A stretch of DNA of 64,000 nucleotides from Niveibacterium terrae (GCF_048213115.1 NZ_CP172404.1:1302001-1366000), one strand, 5' to 3'. Numbered from the stretch's first letter, positions 52,437 to 61,673 are shown. A program made the numbers and translations. The notes: generated from the sequence alone by a model not told the origin.

Positions 52437-53614
52437 TTGACGATCGCGCAGCGAAGAACATCCTGATCGTTCACCAGTCCGCCGAACTCTACGGGTCCGA
52501 CAGGGTGCTCATCCAGCTGGCGGAAGGGTTGAACGCCAGGGAGGAGTTTCATCCCATTGTGGTCTTGCCCGAGTCCGGCCCTCTGCTGATCGAATTGCGG
52601 AGAATCGGGGTCGAGGTTCATGTCGCCGAAGTGGCCAAGCTGAGCCGGGCCGCTTTCTCGCCGCGCGGTGTGCTGGGGCTGCTCGGCAAGGCGCGCAGAG
52701 GATTGAGGCAGCTTGATGCGCTCGTCGCCGGCCGCGCCATTTCGGTTGTGCATTCGAATACGATCGCGGTCCTCGCCGGTGCGCTTTGGGCGCGCTTGAG
52801 AAGGGTTCCACACGTCTGGCATGTCCACGAGATCATCCGCTCCCCCTCCCTGGTGAGGCGTCTTTTCCCGTTCCTGATTCGCCTGCTTTCCGATTTTGTC
52901 ATTTCCAATTCGACGCAGACCGAAGCCTGGCTTCTCGGGGAGCAACCCCGTCTGAAGAAGCGTTCCCGTGTCGTTTTCAATGGTTTGCCCTCTCTTGCCG
53001 AGCCGGAGCGAGGGCGCAGCGAGGTCTTCCGGGAGACGGTTGGTGCGGACGCGGACACGCTGATCGTGACGCTCGCGGGCCGGATAAACCGCTGGAAGGG
53101 GCAGTCGGTTCTGATCGAGGCAGCCGGGATCCTGTTGCGGACCGATCTGGCCTCCCGTTTGCGCTATGTGATTGTCGGCAGCGCGGCTCCCGGACTCGAA
53201 GATCTTCCCGAGCAGCTGCGCCAGCGTGCGCAAGAACTCGGGGTGGGCAATGTCGTCGTGTTTCGTCCGTTCATCGAGGATGTCTGGCCGGTCTGGTTCG
53301 GCTCGGATATCGCTGTTGTTCCTTCGATCGAGCCCGAGCCCTTCGGTATGGTGGCGATCGAAGCGATGGCGGCGGGGCTTCCGGTCGTTGCTGCTGGACA
53401 TGGCGGTCTGCTCGACATCATTGAGGAGGGGGCGAGCGGATTGCTCGTGACTCCCGGCAGCGCCGAGGACCTCGCCCGCGCGATTGCCCGACTGGCACGG
53501 GATGCCAGGCTCAGACGCACTCTGGGCGAGGCCGGGCGCGAGCGTCAGAAGGAAAAGTTTTCAGCGACAAGCTATGTCGAAGGGATTGAAAATGTCTACC
53601 GCAGGTTCTGCTAG
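52433..53614 (+). CDS. Family 4 glycosyltransferase
   Basis: The 393-residue GT-B transferase opens NILIVHQSAELYGSDRVLIQLAEGL, the glycine-containing acceptor loop. It carries the GT4 donor signature VVPSIEPEPFGMVAIEAMAAGLPVVAAGHGGLLDIIEEG, including the E-x7-E catalytic pair, and SDFVISNSTQTEAWL. It probably adds one sugar to the repeat unit. The start overlaps the fusion gene stop (ATGA at 52433-52436), and its last 23 bases contain the start of the GH99-like gene. The sugar specificity cannot be told. Confidence 0.93.
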   Translation: MIDDRAAKNILIVHQSAELYGSDRVLIQLAEGLNAREEFHPIVVLPESGPLLIELRRIGVEVHVAEVAKLSRAAFSPRGVLGLLGKARRGLRQLDALVAGRAISVVHSNTIAVLAGALWARLRRVPHVWHVHEIIRSPSLVRRLFPFLIRLLSDFVISNSTQTEAWLLGEQPRLKKRSRVVFNGLPSLAEPERGRSEVFRETVGADADTLIVTLAGRINRWKGQSVLIEAAGILLRTDLASRLRYVIVGSAAPGLEDLPEQLRQRAQELGVGNVVVFRPFIEDVWPVWFGSDIAVVPSIEPEPFGMVAIEAMAAGLPVVAAGHGGLLDIIEEGASGLLVTPGSAEDLARAIARLARDARLRRTLGEAGRERQKEKFSATSYVEGIENVYRRFC

Positions 53615-54713
53615 TGTTCTGTTCTCGCGTTTGCGCCGGGCCATTGTCGGGGGACTGGTATTGGGAGGGCTGGCATCATCCGGAGCCGCGCTGGGGGGGC
53701 AGTACCTGATCGGTACCTATTACTTCCCCGGGTGGACCGATCACGCCAAGGGACTCAATTTCCCCCTGCCCTGGGAGCCGATCAAGAAATATCCGGAGCG
53801 CGAACCGCTTCTCGGCTGGTACTCGGACAGTGATGGAAGAGTCCTGCGCAAGCAGATCGAATGGATGAGAAGCTACGGAATAGGATTTGTTGCGTTCGAC
53901 TGGTATTGGAACGGCAAGGCTTCCTATCTCGATCAGTCAGTAAAGACCTTCAAGGCGGTCAAGATAAAAGGCCAGATGTCTTACTCGCTGCTCTGGGCCA
54001 ATCATTTCCGTTTTCCCGGAAAGATGCCCGAGTACAAGGCGATGGTGGACGACTGGATCGCGAACCACTTTTCTGATCCGGATTTCCTGAAGATAGACGG
54101 CCGCCCGGTGGTTTTCGTCTTTGCGATGGATGCTTTCGCCGATGCGGCAAAGACGATAGGGGTCAGTCCCCGGGAACTCGTCGATGTGGCCGATGCGATG
54201 ACCCGGGCTGCGGGATTCCCCGGTATTTACCTGGTCGGGGGGACTCCTGCGCTTGAATACTGGGTCAATGGCGTAGGTCCTTCGGCAGGATTCAAGGCCT
54301 TGTCCGCCTACAATTACCATCGCGGCTACAGTGGAACCGCCGAGTCGGCCAAACCGAATGCGGAGGGTTACGCCCAGTTCGATGCTGCCTATCAGCAGAA
54401 CTGGAAGTGGATTCTCCAGAAGGCTTCACTGCCCTACATCGTCCCGATGTCCTCCGGGTGGGACAGCCGCCCCTGGAAGAACGGTGTTGCGTCAAAGCAT
54501 GACGATTCGATGTCGAGTCCGGACCAATTCGAGAGCCATCTGTTGGCGGCAAAAAAAGTGATGGATGGCTATCCGGGAAAAACCCGAAAGATGGGGGTCA
54601 TCTGCTGCTGGAACGAATTCGGCGAAGGCTCTTACATCGAACCAACCAAGAAGGATGGCTTCTCCTATCTGGAAAAAGTGCGCAAGGTCTTCGGCAGCGG
54701 AGCCGGGAAATGA
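53592..54713 (+). CDS. Secreted GH99-like (WbsX-related) glycoside hydrolase
   Basis: The 373-residue protein has a signal peptide (RRAIVGGLVLGGLASSGAALGG) and a family-99-like/WbsX fold. It begins QYLIGTYYFPGW after the signal, has GIGFVAFDWYWNG and, at the end, VICCWNEFGEGSYIEP, the WNEWxEG-like block of this family. GH99 enzymes cut mannan-like chains at internal linkages, so a periplasmic trimming, editing or release role for the polymer is likely. ATG 53592 lies inside the 3' end of the glycosyltransferase gene and starts the signal peptide. A four-base overlap couples it to the next gene. Confidence 0.85.
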   Translation: MSTAGSASVLFSRLRRAIVGGLVLGGLASSGAALGGQYLIGTYYFPGWTDHAKGLNFPLPWEPIKKYPEREPLLGWYSDSDGRVLRKQIEWMRSYGIGFVAFDWYWNGKASYLDQSVKTFKAVKIKGQMSYSLLWANHFRFPGKMPEYKAMVDDWIANHFSDPDFLKIDGRPVVFVFAMDAFADAAKTIGVSPRELVDVADAMTRAAGFPGIYLVGGTPALEYWVNGVGPSAGFKALSAYNYHRGYSGTAESAKPNAEGYAQFDAAYQQNWKWILQKASLPYIVPMSSGWDSRPWKNGVASKHDDSMSSPDQFESHLLAAKKVMDGYPGKTRKMGVICCWNEFGEGSYIEPTKKDGFSYLEKVRKVFGSGAGK

Positions 54714-55855
54714 GCAAAAGCCTGCGCATTCTGGGTATCCGCGGCGTTCCGGCCGCGCACGGCGGTTTCGAGACTTTCGCCGAGTACCTGTCGCTGTACC
54801 TTCTTGAGCAAGGTTGGCAAGTGACGGTCTATTGCCAGGAGGACGGTTCAGGCCCGATCTGGGAGGACGACTGGCTGGGCGTGCGTCGTGTCCATATCCC
54901 GGTCGCGAAGGAAGGGCCGGTCGGCACGATCTTCTTCGACTGGAAGGCGACCTGTCACGCGGCGAAGAGTCGAGATCTGTGCCTGACCCTCGGCTACAAC
55001 ACCGCGGCTTTCTGCGCACTGCTGCGCATCAAGGGCATCCCGAACCTGATCAACATGGACGGGATCGAATGGTCGCGGGCGAAATGGGGCCCTGTTCCGA
55101 AGACCTGGTTCTGGCTCAACGAGCGGGCCGGGTGCTGGCTCGGGAATCACCTCGTTGCCGATCACCCCGAGATCAAGAAGCATCTGGCGACACGGGTGCG
55201 GGCCGGCAAGATCACGACGATTCCGTACGGCGCCGAGCGGATCGAGGCGGCTGACGAGGCTCCGGTTCGGGCTCTGGATCTGGAACCGGGCAGATATCTG
55301 ACTCTGATCGCGCGGCCCGAACCCGAAAATTCGGTGCTGGAAGCGGTGCAGGGCTTCTCGAAGCGCAAGCGCGGAGTGAAGTTGGTCGTGCTCGGAAAAT
55401 ACTCGGAGGACAACGCGTTCCATTGCGCGGTCAAGGCGGCGGCGAGCGACGAAGTCGTATTTGTCGGCGCGATCTACGCCAAGGCGGTGGTCCAGGCTTT
55501 GCGCTTTCACAGCCTTGCCTACGTCCACGGCCATCAGGTCGGTGGCACGAACCCGTCTCTGGTCGAGGCGCTTGGCGCGGGTAATGCGGTAATTGCGCAC
55601 GACAACCGCTTCAACCGCTGGGTGGCCGGCGAATCGGCGGTCTATTTCGCGGGCGCCGAGGGTTTTTCTTCAGCAATTGAAACCCTGCTCGGCGATCAGG
55701 CGAAACTGGTGGCCTTGAAGACGGCTAGCCGCGAGCGCTTTGCTGCGGCATTCACCTGGCCGGATGTGCTGGAGCAATACGAAAGTCTGCTCGCTTCCTG
55801 GCTCCCCGGCCCCGGCCACGGTACGGAGCGGGGCAGAGCCGATGCGCGGCTGTGA
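54710..55855 (+). CDS. DUF1972-type glycosyltransferase (rhamnosyltransferase-like)
   Basis: The 381-residue product belongs to the DUF1972/GT4 group. It opens SLRILGIRGVPAAHGGFETFAEYLSLYLLEQGWQVTVYCQE, the diagnostic GIRGxPAxxGGFE motif. Later landmarks are LINMDGIEWSRAKWG and HGHQVGGTNPSLVEALGAGNAVIAHDN, the donor-binding region. Members of this group often transfer rhamnose, which agrees with the rfb genes downstream. It is the last transferase in the polysaccharide gene series and starts inside the stop of the GH99-like gene. Confidence 0.88.
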   Translation: MSKSLRILGIRGVPAAHGGFETFAEYLSLYLLEQGWQVTVYCQEDGSGPIWEDDWLGVRRVHIPVAKEGPVGTIFFDWKATCHAAKSRDLCLTLGYNTAAFCALLRIKGIPNLINMDGIEWSRAKWGPVPKTWFWLNERAGCWLGNHLVADHPEIKKHLATRVRAGKITTIPYGAERIEAADEAPVRALDLEPGRYLTLIARPEPENSVLEAVQGFSKRKRGVKLVVLGKYSEDNAFHCAVKAAASDEVVFVGAIYAKAVVQALRFHSLAYVHGHQVGGTNPSLVEALGAGNAVIAHDNRFNRWVAGESAVYFAGAEGFSSAIETLLGDQAKLVALKTASRERFAAAFTWPDVLEQYESLLASWLPGPGHGTERGRADARL

Positions 55856-55900
55856 GATACTTGACCCATTGATGCCCTAGGCATGGCAATTCGTGGATGA

Positions 55901-57352
55901 ATGAAGATGAGTGGAAACGGCAAGGTTTCAATTCAGGATCTGATGGCCACCAGCGGCGTTCGCTTTGGCACGAGCGGTGCGCGCGGACTCGTCGCGGACA
56001 TGAACAGCGAAGTGTGTTTCGCGTACACGGCGGCATTCCTCGACGCGGTCAAGGCCAAAGACACTGCGATCGCGCTGGCGATGGATTACCGGCCCAGCAG
56101 TCCGGCGATCTCGGCGGCTTGCGGTGCGGCGATCGAGCGTGCCGGGCTCAGCTTCGATTTCTGCGGTGCGATTCCGACTCCGGCGCTGGCCTTCTATGCA
56201 CAGGAATCGGGCCTGCCCGGCATCATGGTGACCGGTAGCCACATCCCCTTCGATCGCAACGGGATCAAGTTCTACCGCATCGAAGGCGAGATCACGAAGA
56301 CGGACGAGGCGGTGATCAGCGCCGAAGTCGTCGAAGTGCCGGCCGAGGGCCAGACGGTCGAGCTGCCGGCCGCGAATGCAAAAGCTTTCGACGCTTACGT
56401 TGCACGCTATGTCGATTTCTTTGGCCCCGGTGCGCTCTCTGGCATGAAGCTCGGTTTCTATGAGCATTCGAGCGTGTCGCGCGAGGCGATTCACGCGATC
56501 CTGAAAGGGCTGGGCGCCGAAGTGATCTCGCTGGGGCGCACCGAAGAGTTCGTGCCGATCGACACCGAAGCGGTGGCCGACGTCGATATCGAGCGCGCGC
56601 ACGCCTGGGCGGCCGAGCATCACTTCGATGCGATCCTGTCGACCGATGGCGATGGCGACCGGCCTTTGCTCGGCGACGAGAAGGGCGACTGGTTCCGCGG
56701 CGACATCGTCGGCATCCTGTGTGCGCGCTACCTCGCCGCGCAGGGGGTCGTGACAACGGTCAGTTCGAACAGCGCGGTCGAGAAGTGCGGCGCATTCTCC
56801 CGGCTCGCCCTGACGAAGATCGGCTCGCCCTATGTGATCGAGGGGATAGAAGGCCTGATCGCGGAGGGCGTCGCGCCGGTGGTCGGCTTTGAGCCGAACG
56901 GCGGTTTCCTGGTCGGCTCGAAAGTGGTCCGCAATGGCCGGACCCTCGCGCCTCTGGTCACCCGCGATGCGATCCTGCCGATGCTGTGCCTGCTCTGCGC
57001 GGCGCGCGAGCAGCGCATCAAGGTCTCGGAACTGGCCAGGGACTTGCCGGCACGCTTCACCGCGAGCGACCGGCTGCAGTCCTTTCCGACCGAGGCGAGC
57101 CGCAAGATCATCGCCGAGTTCGCAGCATCCCGGGACGCGATAGACCGCCTGCTCGATGGCTTGGCCGGACAGGCGCTGAGTCAGGACCAGACCGACGGGC
57201 TGCGCATCTCGCTGGCCGGAGATGAGATCGTCCATTTCCGCCCTTCGGGCAATGCGCCCGAGCTGCGCTGTTACGCGGAGGCGGCGAGCGCCGAGCGCGC
57301 GAAGGAGCTGGTGCGCGAGAGTCTGGAGCGGCTCAAAGCGAAGCTGGCCTGA
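55901..57352 (+). CDS. manB: Phosphomannomutase (ManB-like alpha-D-phosphohexomutase)
   Basis: The 483-residue enzyme interconverts hexose 6- and 1-phosphates. The phosphoserine loop is TGSHIPFDRNGIKFY (Ser113), the magnesium loop is STDGDGDRPLLGDE, the sugar loop is GFEPNGGFLVGS and the phosphate-binding loop is RPSGNAPELRCY. The TGSHIPFDRNG form, rather than TASHNP, is typical of the ManB group, so mannose-1-phosphate is the likely product, though glucose-1-phosphate for the rfb pathway is possible. A weak TTGACC -35 lies at 55861-55866 in the 45-base gap before it. Confidence 0.88.
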   Translation: MKMSGNGKVSIQDLMATSGVRFGTSGARGLVADMNSEVCFAYTAAFLDAVKAKDTAIALAMDYRPSSPAISAACGAAIERAGLSFDFCGAIPTPALAFYAQESGLPGIMVTGSHIPFDRNGIKFYRIEGEITKTDEAVISAEVVEVPAEGQTVELPAANAKAFDAYVARYVDFFGPGALSGMKLGFYEHSSVSREAIHAILKGLGAEVISLGRTEEFVPIDTEAVADVDIERAHAWAAEHHFDAILSTDGDGDRPLLGDEKGDWFRGDIVGILCARYLAAQGVVTTVSSNSAVEKCGAFSRLALTKIGSPYVIEGIEGLIAEGVAPVVGFEPNGGFLVGSKVVRNGRTLAPLVTRDAILPMLCLLCAAREQRIKVSELARDLPARFTASDRLQSFPTEASRKIIAEFAASRDAIDRLLDGLAGQALSQDQTDGLRISLAGDEIVHFRPSGNAPELRCYAEAASAERAKELVRESLERLKAKLA

Positions 57353-57373
57353 CAGGCCGGATCGGTAAGTGTG

Positions 57374-57403
57374 GATTGCTGCGTTGTATTCAGCGCAGCG
57401 ATC
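57374..57403 (+). other. Stem-loop between manB and rfbB
   Basis: GATTGCTGCG (57374-57383) pairs with CGCAGCGATC (57394-57403) across a ten-base loop, with one T-G pair. There is no T run after it. The 134-base gap also has GGGGCAT twice (near 57420 and 57454), the second forming a small GGGGCATTTCCCC hairpin. This may separate two transcripts of the island or process the message. Confidence 0.4.
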
Positions 57404-57486
57404 CTCGAAAATGACGCCCGGGGCATGAACGCCTCTTTGGTGTGAACGTGGCCGGGGCATTTCCCCGTTATCAGCAGGAATCTTCA

Positions 57487-58557
57487 ATGACCATTCTCGT
57501 GACCGGCGGCGCCGGCTTCATCGGCGGTAACTTCGTTCTGGACTGGATAGAGGCGACGGGCGAGCCGGTCGTCACCCTCGACAAGCTGACCTATGCGGGC
57601 AACCTCGAGACCTTGAAATCCCTCGCCGGCGATGTGCGCCACACTTTCGTGCAGGGCGACATCTGCGACCGGGAGTTGGTCGACCAACTGCTCGCGACGC
57701 ACCAGCCGCGCGCGATCGTCCATTTCGCGGCCGAATCGCACGTCGACCGTTCGATCCACGGGCCGGGCGAATTCATCCGCACCAACGTCGAAGGCACGTT
57801 CACTCTGCTCGAAGCGGCGCGCGGCTATTGGTCTTCGCTGGAAGGCGAGGCGAAGGCCTCTTTCCGCTTCCACCACGTCTCGACCGACGAGGTCTATGGC
57901 TCGCTGGGGCCCAACGATGCGCCGTTCACCGAGACCAACACCTACGAGCCGAACAGCCCTTACTCGGCGAGCAAGGCTTCGTCCGATCACCTGGTCCGCG
58001 CCTGGTTCCACACTTACGGTTTGCCGGTCACGACCAGCAACTGTTCGAACAACTACGGGCCTTACCACTTCCCCGAGAAGCTGATCCCGCTCGTGATCGC
58101 GAACGCGCTGGCCGGAAAGCCCTTGCCGATCTACGGTGACGGTCAGCAGATCCGCGACTGGCTCTATGTGACCGACCACTGCAGCGCGATCCGGACCATC
58201 CTCGCCAAGGGCAAGCCGGGCGAGGTCTACAACGTCGGCGGCTGGAACGAGAAACCCAACCTCGAGATCGTCCAGACGATCTGTTCGCTGCTCGACGAAC
58301 TCAAACCCAGCGCCGAGGGCAAATACGCGCGGCTGATCACCTATGTGACCGACCGCCCGGGTCACGATCGCCGCTATGCGATCGACGCGAGCAAGATCGA
58401 GCGCGAACTCGGCTGGCGTCCGGCCGAAACCTTTGAAACCGGCATCCGCAAGACGGTCCAGTGGTATCTGGACAACCAGGCCTGGGTCCAGAACGTGCTG
58501 AGCGGCGCCTACCGTGACTGGGTTGCGAAGAACTACGAAGACCGCAAGGCGATCTGA
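57487..58557 (+). CDS. rfbB: dTDP-glucose 4,6-dehydratase
   Basis: RfbB (RmlB) makes dTDP-4-keto-6-deoxyglucose, step two of dTDP-rhamnose synthesis. The 356-residue SDR protein has the NAD motif TGGAGFIGGNF at residues 6-16, AAESHVDRSIHGP, HVSTDEVYGSLG with the catalytic Asp/Glu region, YSASKASSDHLVRAW with the Tyr and Lys of the active site, NCSNNYGPYHFPEKLIPL and GDGQQIRDWLYV. ATG 57487 begins the first strand; an ATG at 57442 lies in the leader. It heads the dTDP-rhamnose genes, though an acyltransferase is inserted after it. Confidence 0.97.
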   Translation: MTILVTGGAGFIGGNFVLDWIEATGEPVVTLDKLTYAGNLETLKSLAGDVRHTFVQGDICDRELVDQLLATHQPRAIVHFAAESHVDRSIHGPGEFIRTNVEGTFTLLEAARGYWSSLEGEAKASFRFHHVSTDEVYGSLGPNDAPFTETNTYEPNSPYSASKASSDHLVRAWFHTYGLPVTTSNCSNNYGPYHFPEKLIPLVIANALAGKPLPIYGDGQQIRDWLYVTDHCSAIRTILAKGKPGEVYNVGGWNEKPNLEIVQTICSLLDELKPSAEGKYARLITYVTDRPGHDRRYAIDASKIERELGWRPAETFETGIRKTVQWYLDNQAWVQNVLSGAYRDWVAKNYEDRKAI

Positions 58558-58560
58558 GGG

Positions 58561-59811
58561 ATGAGTGATGTTCCCTTCCTGCTGATGATGGCGGTGGGCG
58601 TCTTTGCGCTCGCGCTGATCGCGGCGGAGGGTGTGCTGCGCTGGGTGCCCGCTGCCCGGGGCGCCCAGACGGCTCTGCTGCCGGGGCGTCAGCTCAGCCT
58701 CGATGGCCTGAGGGGCTTCCTGGCCATTGCGGTCTTCTGTCATCACGCGGCGATCACCTGGTTTTTCCTGCTCAACGGGAAGTGGGTGCTCCCGCCGTCG
58801 AGGTGGCTCGCCCATGCCGGGAGCAGCTCGGTGGCGCTGTTCTTCATGGTCACAGCTTTTCTCTTCTGGGGACGGGTGCTCGACAAAGGCAACCGGCTCG
58901 CCTGGACCGAGCTCTATCTGGCGCGTCTGGCACGTCTGCTGCCGCTCTATGTGTTCGCGCTGCTGGCCATGCTGGTTCTGTGTTTTGAACTGAGCGGCGG
59001 GCGGCTTCAGCTTCCGCTTCTCGTTCTGGCCGGACAGCTCGGGCACTGGATGCTTTTCACGCTGATCCAAGCTCCGGAGCTGAACGCCGTCGCCGCAAGT
59101 ACCCAGATGCTGGCGGGCGTGGTCTGGTCGCTGCGCTATGAGTGGATGTTCTATCTCGCTCTGCCCGTGCTCGCGTTGCTGACCGGAGCCTGGCGCGCCT
59201 TGGGCGCCGCGGTCTTCGGGGGCGGAGTGCTGGCTCTGCTGCTGTGGGCGGGCAACCCGGCGACTTTCGCCGATTGGAGCCGTCTGCTCTGCTTCGTGGG
59301 CGGCATCATCGCGGCCTGGTGGGTGAGGCGGCCGGCCTTGCGTGCCTTGGCCCGCGGGCCGGTGGCCGCGGTGTTTGCGCTGCTGGCGCTGGGAGGCGAA
59401 ATCGCCTTCTTCGATTCTCCGTTTGCGACTGTGCCGCTGTTGGGGCTCAGTGTCTTTTTTGTCGTTGTCGCGTCGGGCAACGAATTGTTCGGACTTCTGC
59501 GTTTGCGTGCCGCGGTGTGGCTAGGCGAGATCAGCTACAGCGTTTATCTGCTCCATGGCCTGCTGTTGTGGCTCGTCTTCCGCCATCCGCGGATGGCGCC
59601 GATCTGGCAACAGGTTTCGCTGCTCACTTATTGCAGCACGGTACTCGGTCTGGCGATGCTTCTGGTGGCCTTTGCGTCGATGACCTGCATAAGGATTGAA
59701 TGGCCGGGTATCCGTCTGGGCCGATCCGCCTGCCTCGCCTGGCGGATCCGAAGGGGGGGCAGCCTGGCCGCTGAAATGCCGGCGGAGCGATCCGCGGCGA
59801 CGACTGATTGA
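58561..59811 (+). CDS. Acyltransferase 3 family membrane protein (OafA-like)
   Basis: The 416-residue protein has about ten membrane helices and the acyltransferase 3 motif LSLDGLRGFLAIAVFCHHAA, in which the H-x-H or R-x-x-x-H region forms the active site. Members add acetyl groups to O-antigens, exopolysaccharides or lipids. It sits three bases after rfbB and 12 bases before rfbD, so it is part of the rhamnose gene block and most likely acylates the polymer. The final cytosolic tail is basic and polar (about 30 residues). Confidence 0.9.
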   Translation: MSDVPFLLMMAVGVFALALIAAEGVLRWVPAARGAQTALLPGRQLSLDGLRGFLAIAVFCHHAAITWFFLLNGKWVLPPSRWLAHAGSSSVALFFMVTAFLFWGRVLDKGNRLAWTELYLARLARLLPLYVFALLAMLVLCFELSGGRLQLPLLVLAGQLGHWMLFTLIQAPELNAVAASTQMLAGVVWSLRYEWMFYLALPVLALLTGAWRALGAAVFGGGVLALLLWAGNPATFADWSRLLCFVGGIIAAWWVRRPALRALARGPVAAVFALLALGGEIAFFDSPFATVPLLGLSVFFVVVASGNELFGLLRLRAAVWLGEISYSVYLLHGLLLWLVFRHPRMAPIWQQVSLLTYCSTVLGLAMLLVAFASMTCIRIEWPGIRLGRSACLAWRIRRGGSLAAEMPAERSAATTD

Positions 59812-59823
59812 ACAGGAAAATTC

Positions 59824-60714
59824 ATGCGTATTCTGTTGTTGGGCAAGGGTGGGCAAGTCGGCTGGGAGCTGCAACGCGCGCTCGCGCCGCTCGGTGAAGT
59901 GGTCGCGGTCGATTTCGATAGCACGGATCTGTGCGGCGATTTCACGAACCTCGAAGGCCTCGCCGCGACGGTTCGCACCGTGCGCCCGGACGTGATCGTC
60001 AATGCCGCGGCCCACACGGCCGTCGATCGCGCCGAGAGCGAGCCTGAGCTCGCGCGGACGATCAATGCGCTCGCTCCTGCCGTGCTGGCGCGCGAGGCCG
60101 CGGCGCTGGGCGCCTGGCTGATCCATTACTCGACCGACTATGTGTTCGACGGTTCGGGCGAAGCCCCCCGCAGCGAGAGCGACCCGACCGGTCCGCTCAG
60201 CGTCTATGGCGCGACCAAGCTCGAAGGCGAGCAGCTGATCGCCGCGAGTGGAGCGAAGCACCTGATCTTCCGGACGAGCTGGGTCTATGCGGCGCGCGGC
60301 GGCAATTTCGCAAAGACGATGCTCAAGCTCGCGCGCGAGCGCGTACGCCTGACCGTCATCGACGATCAGATTGGTGCGCCGACCGGCGCGGACTTGCTCG
60401 CCGACGTGACCGCCCATGCGATCCGCGTGGTCCTGAGCCGGCCCGAGCTGGGTGGTCTCTATCACCTGGTGGCCGGCGGCGAGACGCACTGGCACGGCTA
60501 TGCGAGCTTCGTGATCGACTTTGCGCGCCGCGCCGGCGAAGTGCTGGCGGTCACCGAGATCGCGCCGGTTCCGACCGCGAATTTCCCGACTCCGGCGAAG
60601 CGGCCGCACAATTCCCGGCTGTCGACGGCGAAGCTGCAGCAGGCCTTCGGCCTTCGCCTGCCGGACTGGCAGTGCGGCGTCGAGCGGATGCTGACCGAGG
60701 TGTTGGGCAAGTGA
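59824..60714 (+). CDS. rfbD: dTDP-4-dehydrorhamnose reductase
   Basis: RfbD (RmlD) reduces dTDP-4-keto-rhamnose to dTDP-L-rhamnose, the last step of the pathway. The 296-residue SDR protein has the glycine-rich opening MRILLLGKGGQVGWELQRAL. VNAAAHTAVDRAESEPELARTINA, YSTDYVFDGSG and LSVYGATKLEGEQ follow, the last with the Tyr-x-x-x-Lys pair. RTSWVYAARGGNFAKTML is the RmlD signature. An upstream ribosome site (GGAAAA, about seven bases before ATG) is weak. It follows the acyltransferase closely and precedes rfbA. Confidence 0.96.
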   Translation: MRILLLGKGGQVGWELQRALAPLGEVVAVDFDSTDLCGDFTNLEGLAATVRTVRPDVIVNAAAHTAVDRAESEPELARTINALAPAVLAREAAALGAWLIHYSTDYVFDGSGEAPRSESDPTGPLSVYGATKLEGEQLIAASGAKHLIFRTSWVYAARGGNFAKTMLKLARERVRLTVIDDQIGAPTGADLLADVTAHAIRVVLSRPELGGLYHLVAGGETHWHGYASFVIDFARRAGEVLAVTEIAPVPTANFPTPAKRPHNSRLSTAKLQQAFGLRLPDWQCGVERMLTEVLGK

Positions 60715-60788
60715 GTCGGTAGGAGGGGGCGGCAATCGGCCGCGAGATCAAAACAAGCGGCTACGAGCCGCAAAGAGAAGGAGCAGCA

Positions 60789-61673
60789 ATGGCTCAGCGC
60801 AAAGGCATCATCCTCGCCGGAGGTTCCGGCACCCGGCTGCACCCGGCGACGCTCGCGATCAGCAAGCAGCTGATCCCGGTCTATGACAAACCGATGATCT
60901 ACTATCCGCTCTCGACGCTGCTGCTGGCCGGCATCCGCGAGATCCTGATCATCTCGACCCCGCAGGACACGCCGCGCTTCCAGCAGCTGCTCGGCGACGG
61001 CCATCAGTGGGGAATCGAGCTCAGCTATGCGGTTCAGCCCAGTCCGGACGGCCTGGCCCAGGCCTTCATCATCGGCGAGGACTTCGTTGGCGATTCGCCC
61101 TCCGCGCTGGTCCTCGGGGACAACATTTTTTATGGTCACGACCTGCAGAGGCGGCTCAGCGATGCCGATGCAAGCCAAGGCGGAGCGACGGTTTTCGCGT
61201 ATCCGGTCACGGATCCGGAACGCTACGGGGTTGTCGAGTTCAACGATGCGGGGCATGCGATCAGCCTCGAAGAGAAGCCCGTCCAGCCCAAGAGCCGTTA
61301 TGCGGTGACCGGGCTCTATTTCTACGATCAGCAGGTCGTCGGGTTCGCGAAAGCCCTGAAGCCCTCGAAGCGCGGCGAGCTGGAGATCACCGACCTGAAC
61401 CGGGTCTATCTGGAGCGCGGCGAGCTCGATGTCCAGGTTCTGGGCCGTGGCAATGCCTGGCTCGATACCGGCACCCACGATTCGCTGCTCGATGCGAGCC
61501 AGTTCATCCAGACCCTGGAACTGCGCCAGGGCCTGAAGATCAGCTGTCCCGAAGAGATCGTCTGGCGCCAGAAGTGGATCGACGATGCGCAACTGAAGGC
61601 GCTGGCCCAGCCGCTCGCGAAGAGCGGCTATGGGAAGTATTTGAACCGAATTCTTGAAGATAAGGTGTTCTGA
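60789..61673 (+). CDS. rfbA: Glucose-1-phosphate thymidylyltransferase
   Basis: RfbA (RmlA) makes dTDP-glucose, the first step of dTDP-rhamnose synthesis. The 294-residue product has KGIILAGGSGTRLHPATLAISKQLIPVYDKPMIYYPLSTLLLAGIREILI, the complete RmlA nucleotide-binding signature. Further blocks are SYAVQPSPDGLAQAFIIGEDFVG, LVLGDNIFYGHDL and LEEKPVQPKS. A GAAGGAG ribosome site lies about six bases before the ATG. The stop overlaps rfbC by one base (TGATG). Confidence 0.97.
   Translation: MAQRKGIILAGGSGTRLHPATLAISKQLIPVYDKPMIYYPLSTLLLAGIREILIISTPQDTPRFQQLLGDGHQWGIELSYAVQPSPDGLAQAFIIGEDFVGDSPSALVLGDNIFYGHDLQRRLSDADASQGGATVFAYPVTDPERYGVVEFNDAGHAISLEEKPVQPKSRYAVTGLYFYDQQVVGFAKALKPSKRGELEITDLNRVYLERGELDVQVLGRGNAWLDTGTHDSLLDASQFIQTLELRQGLKISCPEEIVWRQKWIDDAQLKALAQPLAKSGYGKYLNRILEDKVF

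Noticed and set aside
57484..59070. 528-codon minus-strand frame opposite rfbB and the acyltransferase
   Set aside because: It spans two genes with solid motifs on the plus strand and has no family likeness.
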